From Dyadobacter tibetensis Y620-1 (GTDB taxonomy: Bacteria > Bacteroidota > Bacteroidia > Cytophagales > Spirosomataceae): a stretch of DNA of 64,000 nucleotides. The position numbers and the translations under genes are program-made. The stretch is from positions 1-64,000 of the forward strand of contig NZ_AZQN01000009.1 in NCBI RefSeq assembly GCF_000566685.1, written 5' to 3'. Below the pieces are notes generated by a model. That model saw only the letters and a program-made list of their open reading frames with translations. It made no database searches and was not told the DNA's origin. Positions 18,697 through 26,224 of the stretch are shown here, piece after piece. Numbering within the stretch: position 1 is the first letter of the stretch; each line of letters begins with the position of its first letter.

Positions 18697-19300
18697 AATT
18701 GATCGTCCTAAGGCATAGTGTCGGTCCATAACTACCATCAAAATATTTTGGTTACGAAATTTGGAAATGAAATGATGCACTAGACTGTCAGTCTATAACC
18801 ATATCCAACAATAGCGGGGTATTTGGCAATATCAGGCTAGTACCCTACCTAAAGCTGTGCCTTATTTCATATTCTGTCAAAAAACACATCGGTCTCAGAG
18901 GCTAGTACCTGTTATCAAAAAATGGTACCAAAGTTAACGCAACAGTAGTACATCATTAGTAAAATAGAAAACATTTGATCGTATAATAATTTACATTATG
19001 TTATGTTTATTAAAATCGCATTACAGGCTAATAGTTTAACTAAAGCATATCATTGAATACCATTATAAATCAATTTTTACTAAAAAAAACTTTTAATAAA
19101 GTAATATTAACAGCTTCTGAAAGTTTATGTTTGTGTCCAACTATCAACCTAAAAGTTTTTGGTTCTTAAATGAGAAGATTCTTTATCTCCTTTAAGAATC
19201 AAAGACTTAAAGTTCCATCTCTTAAAGTTTAAAGGAGCACTCGTCGGCCCCAAAGTGCTTGACTTAAAAAAATTTTAACTATTCAAACCGATTTAAGATT
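18697..19300. other. Intergenic leader region with several small repeats
   Basis: About 600 bp without a gene. Near the right end there is an inverted repeat TTCTTAAA/TTTAAGAA (19163-19170 with 19191-19198), a direct repeat CTTAAAGTT (19206-19214 and 19221-19229) and an inverted repeat AGCACT/AGTGCT (about 19236-19260). These lie 40-140 bp before the start of the lipoprotein gene and could form a structured 5' untranslated region or operator. No known riboswitch pattern is recognised. Confidence 0.35.
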
Positions 19301-20267
19301 ATGAAAAAAAAGATTTGTACCTGCGCTTATAATAAGTATTGCAATTATCTCTTGTGATTCACCAGGAACCTCATCTCTGAATGAAGTTCTATTAACTTCA
19401 ACTCTCAATAAAATTGAAACTGCGTATTTAGAAGGAGCTCATAAAGATGAAGCTACCCCAAGCGATGGATTAATTACATTTGCATCTGAAAAGGAACAAG
19501 AGGCTGTTCAAAAAAGCATATCTGATTACTATAAAAATTTAGAAACTAGATATAGGATTGCATCAGACTTCGACGGCTATGCAGTAGGTGTTGTACCTGA
19601 TACCGATTATTGTGGCTCGGAAGAAAGAATTAGATATTATATGGATAATGAAGATGGAGGGAATAGTCATCCAGAAGGTTCATGGCAAGGAGCATGGACC
19701 ATTGATGGAAATGCTAACTCTTGGCATACAATATGTAAAGTAGATGGACGATTATTCAAATTTTTACATTTAACACCTAGTACAGCGAATGGCGGGCCTT
19801 ATAATAGATCGACAAACTATGCACTAATTAGGTTAGGAAATTTACCACCAATACAAAGGTATTTTAATGATCCATTCATTTTATACCACGATAATGAAGA
19901 TTCAAACAATAAGAACCTTAGTCAATCGGGTCAATCGGGCAGTAACAGCTATCTAAATAGAACTACCCAAGGAACTACTTTACAATTCTGGATTTCTTAT
20001 GGTAATAACAATAGGTGGTCAGACGATCCAGCTTACATGCATGAATTTCCGAGTTTAGGTTTTGAATATGGTGTATTTGGTACGGAAATGGCAAGGCAAT
20101 CTTCGGTTCTAGCAAATGGTGCACTATATATAGATGATGAAAATAGAAAGAATGCGAATTCATTTAAATATCTCAATATTGATCAGACACCTTTGCCAGG
20201 CCTTGGCGTAGACCGTACAACTATTGGCCCTTCAGATACTTATTATCGCTTTATGAAGGTGCGATAG
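19301..20267 (+). CDS. Lipoprotein of unknown function, frameshifted in an A8 tract right after the start codon
   Basis: The ATG at 19301-19303 is followed by eight A (19304-19311). As written, its frame stops after about 17 codons. With seven A the frame reads M-K-K-R-F-V-P-A-L-I-I-S-I-A-I-I-S-C, a textbook lipoprotein signal, and continues without interruption to 20267 (966 bp, 321 residues). The body reads through an internal ATG at 19641 that would give a 208-residue truncated product. No family is recognised; the sequence has Trp/Asn/Gly-rich stretches (GSWQGAWTIDGNANSW) that suggest an extracellular beta-fold. The shift could be a phase-variable homopolymer, transcript slippage, decay or a sequencing error. 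It heads a cluster with a DsbA-like protein, DUF4249 and a TonB-dependent receptor. Confidence 0.7.
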
Positions 20268-20311
20268 TCAATGACATGTTTTTTTTAGGGCCTTAGAATT
20301 TTATTAAATCA

Positions 20312-21303
20312 ATGAATAAAGGAGTTATTTTAACATTTTCAATTCTTTTGTGCTTTGGCTGTAGGCAGCAATCATCAGAGAGGATGGTTGCTGCTGAAGT
20401 AGATGGTAAAAAGATATACTTACATGAAATAGAATTGAAATTCAGAATACGTTGTATGAATTCTTATTTTCTATTTTTAAAGTAAGAACAATAGCTTTGG
20501 AAGATAGGATCGAAAATATACTTTTATCAAGGGAAGCGAAGGAGCTGAATATAACAACGGATAGCCTATTATCCTTTCGTATTTTACAAAGTAAAATTAG
20601 CTATTCATTAGAGCAGTTTATTGATAAAAATGGTCTAAAATCTGGAGTTGTCAGATCCGAACAGCCATTTAGGCTAATTCCATTGGATACTAAAGAAGGG
20701 CAGGATGTGCTAGCAGATACTTATAAAATGTATGTAAGGAATGAGTATCTCAAAGAATTGAAACAGAAATACCGGGTAAAGATTCATTTAAAACCGCCAT
20801 TGACACCTACATTAGACATGTCTGGTCTTGTATCTAATTCACGTGGCAACACCAAGTCTGATAGATCTATTTGGATTATATCAGATTTCTCCTGTAGTGC
20901 TTGCCGTGAAAACCATAAAGGATTAGAACGGGTTTTTAATGAACTACAGGATGATTTTCATTTTAAATATGTAAGCTATTCAGCAGATATTAACCCAGAA
21001 ATTAAATTCGTAGCATGTTCCGCCAAACAAGGTAAATTTGGCCAAGCATATAATCTATTATTTGAATCGGCTAGTAATGGCGAAATGAATTGGGATAAAC
21101 TAGGTTCCCAAATCAAAATTGATACCGCTGCGTGCCAAGCTTGTATGAATACTTTTGATGAAAAACCATTTATAAACAATATTGCTCGGCTACAAGAGCT
21201 TAATATTGTAAGTACACCAACTGTTGTGATCGACGACAGGATCTATTACGGACAATTGACATTAACAGCCATTGAGAAGTATATTGAAGATACCAAAAAG
21301 TAA
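20312..21303 (+). CDS. DsbA-like thioredoxin-fold lipoprotein, frameshifted near codon 42
   Basis: The gene should start at ATG 20312 with a lipoprotein signal (lipobox CFGC, Cys 17), followed by VAAEVDGKKIYLHEIELK. The frame then changes; the remainder is open from about 20437 to 21303. Adding one A in the GAAATT at about 20435-20440 joins both parts into one 330-residue protein. A TTG at 20452 could start a shorter cytosolic form of 283 residues, which would lose the export signal. The C-terminal domain has the active-site motif CSAC in DFSCSACRENH and the cis-Pro region STPTVVIDDR. It is likely a periplasmic thiol oxidoreductase/isomerase for its neighbours. The alpha-helical segment before it resembles the linker in SurA/DsbA-type fusions. 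Confidence 0.75.
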
Positions 21304-21325
21304 GAATACACCTTATCCATTATGT

Positions 21326-22270
21326 ATGATGCGTTTCCACGTAAGGAATTATATGCTTTTCATTGGCTTGTTGACCTCACAATCGTGTATAAAGAATGTC
21401 GACTTAGATCTTAAACAAAGTCAGCAAGATGAAGTATTGGTAATTGATGGCCAGTTTAATAATTTGAATCTTGGTAATTACGTAAGGCTAACCCGTACCA
21501 GACCTACTAATAGTATCTCTGAAGTACAGCCTGTTGTCAATGCATTCATCACCGTCTCCTCTGCTTCGGGTGAAATTGATACGCTTATAAGCGAAAAGTT
21601 ATTAAAAAAAGGAGAATATGACACCCTTTTTGAAGGATACTATTATTCCAAAAAGATCAAATACAAAGTGGGTGAAACTTATCACCTGGAAGTTTTAGTA
21701 GATAAAAAACGATATCAAGCAACATCTACCATGCCTGCTGTACCTGCTATCGACTCAGTAAATGTTTTTTATGATAAAAATGCCAATTCAGGTGAAGCGT
21801 TCAAATATCTGCCTTTATTAAGTTTTCACGATCCCAGGCCAGATAAAAACTATTATATGACTCAGGTTTGCTGGGTTGGTTACTCCTTTTGGCCAGATGA
21901 CACCTATACGCTACCCGCTTCCCTTCCATGCAGTTTCAGAGGTAATCTTTGGAATGTTGCCATAATTGCAGACACTTATTTACCTGAATATGTCAAAGAT
22001 TTAGATTTTTCTGTGGGCACTTCCCCAAACCCCAATCCTTTAAAATGGCTTGGACCCAATCAATACATGGCTTACCTCTTTTCCCTTACCCCTGAAGCCT
22101 ACTCCCATTACGAAGCATTAATCAAAAGTATCACCAGTGATGGTGGTGTATTCTCGCCTACTCCTGCAAATGCCCCTACCAATATAGAAAGTGACTATCC
22201 AGTTGCTGGTTTTTTTAATACCTCTGGTGTTTCATCTAAATTTTTTAGAGTAAATCCAGTAACAAAATAA
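21326..22270 (+). CDS. DUF4249-family lipoprotein
   Basis: I use the Met at 21326 as start because it directly precedes the lipoprotein signal (hydrophobic stretch then SQSC) and lies 22 bp after the previous stop; a longer frame begins inside the preceding gene. The protein of about 314 residues matches the Bacteroidota DUF4249 family: VLVIDGQFNNL near the N-terminus, VRLTRTRP, and a C-terminal SPTPANAPTNI-x-x-D motif with GFF. Such proteins are routinely encoded next to a TonB-dependent receptor and are thought to serve as its surface partner in place of SusD; that is the case here, with the receptor 23 bp downstream. Confidence 0.9.
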   Translation: MMRFHVRNYMLFIGLLTSQSCIKNVDLDLKQSQQDEVLVIDGQFNNLNLGNYVRLTRTRPTNSISEVQPVVNAFITVSSASGEIDTLISEKLLKKGEYDTLFEGYYYSKKIKYKVGETYHLEVLVDKKRYQATSTMPAVPAIDSVNVFYDKNANSGEAFKYLPLLSFHDPRPDKNYYMTQVCWVGYSFWPDDTYTLPASLPCSFRGNLWNVAIIADTYLPEYVKDLDFSVGTSPNPNPLKWLGPNQYMAYLFSLTPEAYSHYEALIKSITSDGGVFSPTPANAPTNIESDYPVAGFFNTSGVSSKFFRVNPVTK

Positions 22271-22293
22271 TTATAACCCTATAATTAAGTAAA

Positions 22294-24645
22294 ATGAGAG
22301 TAATTATTGCATTGCTGTGCATATTATCTGGATCATATGCGTTTGCACAAAATGTAAGAATGAGTGGTAAAGTGTATGATATAACATCAGGAGAAGTATT
22401 ACCACAGGCAAACTTATATGTGATCGATAAAAATATATCGCATGTAACTAGTAACTACGGGTTTTATTCCATAGAACTTAATCCGGGAAAGTATTTGGTG
22501 AGTGTGTCTTATGTTGGATACTTAACGGATACTATAAACGCAGTACTCACAGCCAATAAAACAATAAACATGGGCCTAAAACCAGCTGATAACCAATTAA
22601 ATGAGGTCATTATTGTGGCCAATAATAAAATAGTAAACACTGAAATTCCTGGCAAAAATAGTTTATCTGTCAGTCAGATTAAAAATATGCCAACCCTTGG
22701 AGGCGAGGCTGATATCTTACAATCCCTGCAATATTTTCCTGGCGTGCGCTCTGCCGTCGAAGGAACAACTGGCTTATCCGTTCGGGGAGGTTCATTTGAT
22801 CAAACCTTAATAACGCTGGATGATGCTCCGGTTTATAATGTGAGCCACGCATTAGGATTTTATTCAACTTTCAATCCTGACGCTGTAAAGAATGTTGATA
22901 TTTATAAGGGCTTAATACCTGCACAATTTGGGGGACGATTATCTTCAGTGGTCGATATTCGTATGCGTGAAGGTAATGACCAAAAATTCAAAGTTTCTGG
23001 TGGAATTGGTTTGATCGCAAGTCGACTCACGGTGGAAGGGCCAATTATCAAAAACAGATCCTCCTTAGTAATTTCCAGTCGATATAGCTATGCAGGATCT
23101 ATTGTAAACATAGCCGAAAACCTCGCAAAATCACTAAATCTAGGTGGTTTCAAGTATTTTCAGGGAAATAATAAAATCAAATTCTTTGATTTAAATGCCA
23201 AGGTAAATTGGAAAAGTAAGAATGGTAAGGATCAGATTTATTTCTCTAATTACTCAGGTGGAGACTGGTTCCAATTTTATGTCTTAGTGCGAGGCACCTA
23301 CACCAAATGGAATAACCAGACAGCAACACTCAGATGGAATCATATCTATAGCCCAAAGCTCATTTCCAATAGCACCATTTATGTAAGTCAATACCACTAT
23401 GACTATAGCTTGGTGAACGACAGAAGAGATTTTGCCTGGAAGGCTGGATTAAATGAAATTGGTCTCAAACATCAATGGGATTATTTTGTCAAAGGCAATG
23501 CTACTTTAAAATTTGGCTTGGATATTAGTAGAACCAAGATTGACCCAGGCTCAATAACTCCAAATTCGGACTCCTCATTAACAAAACCCTTTTCATTGAA
23601 CACCAAGCGGACGATTCAGTCGGGCCTACATATTGGTATCAATAAACCCATAACATCCAACTTGAACACCTATTTAGGTATAAGATACAGCATGTACGGC
23701 CAATTGGGTCCAGGCGTCAATTACCTATATTCCAGAGATTATATCCATGTTACTGATTCAGTGAATTTTGTTGCTGGTAAGATTCAAAATTTTCGTTCAG
23801 CAATTGAGCCACGTTTTTCCTTAGCATATTTACTTTCCGAAAGGGACAAGCTGGACTTGTCGTTCAGCAGATCGACACAGTATTTTCACTTATTGAGCAA
23901 TTCTGCTGCTGGACTACCTACTGATGTTTGGTTTCCCTCAAACCAGAATATTGCCCCACAGAAGGCTAACCTTGTTTCGTTAGGTTATCACCATAAGGTA
24001 AATGCATATAATTTATCAGCCGAAATATATTTCAAAAAGATGAATGGTGTAATTGATTTTATTGATAATGCGGAAATGTTTTTAAGCCAACAGGTAGAAA
24101 CGCAATTGAGAACAGGTTCTGGCCGTGCCTTTGGCCTGGAGACGTTTTTTGAAAAACAAGTGGGGAAATTAACAGGATGGATCACCTATACCATTTCAAA
24201 AACCGATAGAAATATAATCGGCATAAATCAAAATAAAACCTATCCTACCCGTTTTGATCGACGTCACAGTTTTTCTGTGGTTACGAATTACAAAATCAGC
24301 AGAACATTGAATTTTTCAATGGATTTTCAATACAACTCAGGTGCAGCCGTTTCATTGCCAATAGCCAATTATGCCTATCAAAATGCTACTTTTAACTATT
24401 ATAATGGACGAAATGGCTTTCGGCTACCTGCATTTCATAGGTTAGATTTTCAGTTAAGTATCTTAAAACAAAAAAGGCATGGAGAAAGACGATGGGTAAT
24501 CGGTGTTTATAACGCATATAACCGCAGAAATTTGTTCTCTGTTGAAGTGCAGCCTGCAGATTATCAATATTTTAAATATTCCAATATAACGGCCATTTCT
24601 CTTTATGGTATTGTTCCTTCGTTAGGATATAATTTCAAGTTTTAG
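22294..24645 (+). CDS. TonB-dependent receptor with carboxypeptidase-like regulatory domain
   Basis: The 783-residue outer-membrane protein has a signal peptide (1-18), a carboxypeptidase-D regulatory-like beta-sandwich (about 20-105, SGKVYDITSGEVLPQANLYV), a plug domain (about 120-230, with GLSVRGGSFDQTLITLDDAPVYN cut by the usual plug pattern) and a beta-barrel ending in the aromatic C-terminus YNFKF. It imports a large ligand using TonB energy. Paired with the DUF4249 lipoprotein, it forms an uptake complex of unknown substrate; the upstream DsbA-like protein may assist folding. At 783 residues it is shorter than SusC-type receptors (about 1000), consistent with the DUF4249-paired class. 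Confidence 0.93.
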   Translation: MRVIIALLCILSGSYAFAQNVRMSGKVYDITSGEVLPQANLYVIDKNISHVTSNYGFYSIELNPGKYLVSVSYVGYLTDTINAVLTANKTINMGLKPADNQLNEVIIVANNKIVNTEIPGKNSLSVSQIKNMPTLGGEADILQSLQYFPGVRSAVEGTTGLSVRGGSFDQTLITLDDAPVYNVSHALGFYSTFNPDAVKNVDIYKGLIPAQFGGRLSSVVDIRMREGNDQKFKVSGGIGLIASRLTVEGPIIKNRSSLVISSRYSYAGSIVNIAENLAKSLNLGGFKYFQGNNKIKFFDLNAKVNWKSKNGKDQIYFSNYSGGDWFQFYVLVRGTYTKWNNQTATLRWNHIYSPKLISNSTIYVSQYHYDYSLVNDRRDFAWKAGLNEIGLKHQWDYFVKGNATLKFGLDISRTKIDPGSITPNSDSSLTKPFSLNTKRTIQSGLHIGINKPITSNLNTYLGIRYSMYGQLGPGVNYLYSRDYIHVTDSVNFVAGKIQNFRSAIEPRFSLAYLLSERDKLDLSFSRSTQYFHLLSNSAAGLPTDVWFPSNQNIAPQKANLVSLGYHHKVNAYNLSAEIYFKKMNGVIDFIDNAEMFLSQQVETQLRTGSGRAFGLETFFEKQVGKLTGWITYTISKTDRNIIGINQNKTYPTRFDRRHSFSVVTNYKISRTLNFSMDFQYNSGAAVSLPIANYAYQNATFNYYNGRNGFRLPAFHRLDFQLSILKQKRHGERRWVIGVYNAYNRRNLFSVEVQPADYQYFKYSNITAISLYGIVPSLGYNFKF

Positions 24646-24815
24646 TAAATCCGGTTAAGGAGTCTATAAGGATGTATAACAAGGATCAACTGTTTCACTT
24701 ATAGCTTTATTCTATCGTCCTTGTTGCAACCCCAATAGAGTTTACCTTTTCTTTAGATTTTCCATAAATCGGAGATCCAGAAACAATAGGGAGTTGTGCA
24801 GATGCTGACAGGCGG

Positions 24816-25075
24816 CGATAATAAAGACAATATTTGGCGAGTCATCCAAAACATTGCCTTCCTGGTCTATGGGCGTTTGTTTACAAGAGGCAGATCCCAA
24901 CACAAAAAATAGTAAAACTGAAAGTGGAATGATAAGTAGCTTCTGAGTCATCATCAAAAATATTTGTACGAGAAGAGCTGGAGGTTTAAACTTGAGGGTA
25001 TTTATTTTTGCCCTATGCTCAACTCGTCCACTTTGAGGTCGCTAGTTTGTCTGTTCTATTGGAAAAGTTTTTAGG
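24816..25075 (-). pseudogene. Truncated duplicate of the sulfatase gene 5' end
   Basis: A minus-strand frame starting at 24955-24957 repeats the first 49 codons of the sulfatase at 16382 almost unchanged (lipoprotein signal with ASCKQTPIDQEG, ending at NIVFIIA). It then runs into unrelated sequence and stops near 24742, so no catalytic motif is left. The region upstream of its start is duplicated too. It marks the second copy of the sulfatase/repeat locus. If expressed it would give a 71-residue secreted peptide, but decay is more likely. Confidence 0.85.
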
Positions 25076-25079
25076 CTCG

Positions 25080-25345
25080 GGTTGCTGGTTTGATTCTATA
25101 ATCATATCATCCCTTCTGGATTCTACGGAATGGATGTTAATTTGTCTTTATATTCCTGTCATTTTAAAAGGTTACCAACCAATCTGGAAGGTTGTTTTAT
25201 CGGCGGGTTGTATTGAACCACGAAGTGGTGTAATGATTATAGCAATGTCGAATGGCAATGTTTAGAACCCAGAATGGGTGACATTATTGGCCTATCCGTA
25301 CATCTTTCGGGATTCAGTGGCTGGGGTTGCTGGTTTGATTTGTTC
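25080..25345. repeat. Second locus of the 53/191-bp repeat family
   Basis: One copy of the composite unit: a diverged 53-bp monomer near 25094, the marker GGTTACCAACC at 25170, the hairpins ACCACGAAGTGGT and ACCCAGAATGGGT, and the ending with TTTCGGGATTCAGTGGC. The unit is flanked on both sides by the same sequences that flank the larger array at 16508-17995, so the two loci are paralogous and differ mainly in copy number. Confidence 0.85.
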
Positions 25346-25384
25346 TTAACTGCTTGAATCCTTGGATCAGATGGAGCCTAGGCC

Positions 25385-25463
25385 AGGAGAAAATCTCCTG
25401 TCCTTCGTGTCAATCTTTGTGGTACTAAGTAACCACAAAGGCTACGAAGAAGACACAAAGGAC
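25385..25463. repeat. Small MITE-like inverted-repeat insertion
   Basis: Compared with the matching flank of the first repeat locus (18001-18113), about 118 extra bases are present at 25363-25480. They contain long imperfect inverted repeats: GTCCTTCGTGTC (25400-25411) against 25452-25463 with one mismatch, and CTTTGTGGT (25415-25423) against 25432-25440, plus a small hairpin AGGAGA/TCTCCT at 25385-25399. No coding capacity. The structure suits a non-autonomous element or a REP-like sequence. Confidence 0.5.
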
Positions 25464-25619
25464 ACGATGGATGAAAATGTAAGGAAGCAGCCATATCATT
25501 TACGGATCCTTACAGAAGTGAGCAATACTCTCTACAAAATCAGCACCAGTTCTTGCAAAGAGATAAGCCAATTTTTTATTTTTCTACTTAAATTGCAGTT
25601 CAATTCAAACACAGATCCC

Positions 25620-26192
25620 ATGGCTTTTCAGTTCAAAATACAACTCAAAAATATATCCAAACCTACCGTATGGCGCAGGGTGGTGGTTCCTTCAGAATAC
25701 ACCTTCGAGCAGTTCCACGAGGTGATCCAGGTGGCTTTCGGCTGGGATATGTACCATCTGTTTCAATTTAATTCTCCTGGCGGCAGAAAAGATTCGGTGA
25801 CGATCGGATTGGTGGACGAAGAGTTTGACGACTGGGACGAAGAAAAGCTCGACGCTTCGGAAACGGCACTTTCCGATATTTTTGAAGAAGAAGGCCAAAA
25901 ATTTAGCTACGTATATGATTTGGGTGACGATTGGGACCACCAGATAACCCTTGAGGCTATCGTAGACGACACATCAGCAACCCCTACCCTGTTGGACGGC
26001 AAGGGCGCCTGTCCTCCCGAAGATTGTGGAGGAGCTCCCGGGTATACGCGTTTAAAATCTATCTTGGCCGATCCTAAGCACGAGGAATATGCCAGCATGA
26101 AAGAATGGTTGGGACTGCCTCTGGACATGCACTTCAACCCGAACGAGTTCGACTTGGAAGACCATCAGGTGATGGTCTCGGAGGTGGAATAA
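25620..26192 (+). CDS. Plasmid pRiA4b Orf3-like protein
   Basis: I start the protein at the ATG at 25620 (MAFQFKIQLK), where the conserved domain begins. A frame open from 25362 exists but its first 86 codons lie in duplicated flank and inverted-repeat sequence. The 190-residue protein has the pRiA4b ORF-3-like pattern: ISKPTVWRRVVVPS, FGWDMYHLFQF, YVYDLGDDWDHQITLE and the CPPEDCGGAPGY motif. The family is widespread, with unknown function, and is often found near mobile or accessory genes. It converges with the rhamnosidase gene and shares a terminator with it. Confidence 0.92.
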   Translation: MAFQFKIQLKNISKPTVWRRVVVPSEYTFEQFHEVIQVAFGWDMYHLFQFNSPGGRKDSVTIGLVDEEFDDWDEEKLDASETALSDIFEEEGQKFSYVYDLGDDWDHQITLEAIVDDTSATPTLLDGKGACPPEDCGGAPGYTRLKSILADPKHEEYASMKEWLGLPLDMHFNPNEFDLEDHQVMVSEVE

Positions 26193-26199
26193 TCCCCTA

Positions 26200-26224
26200 A
26201 GAGGACCCCACTAGCGGGTCCTCT
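26200..26224. terminator. Bidirectional terminator between convergent genes
   Basis: A 9-bp perfect stem, AGAGGACCC at 26200-26208 with its complement at 26216-26224, seven-base loop, followed by AAAAA on the plus strand side. It lies between the pRiA4b-like gene and the stop codon of the rhamnosidase gene, which is inside the structure. Confidence 0.7.

Noticed and set aside
25362..25619. 86-codon N-terminal extension of the pRiA4b-like protein
   Set aside because: The extension is made of duplicated flank and inverted-repeat DNA. The conserved domain starts exactly at the internal ATG at 25620.
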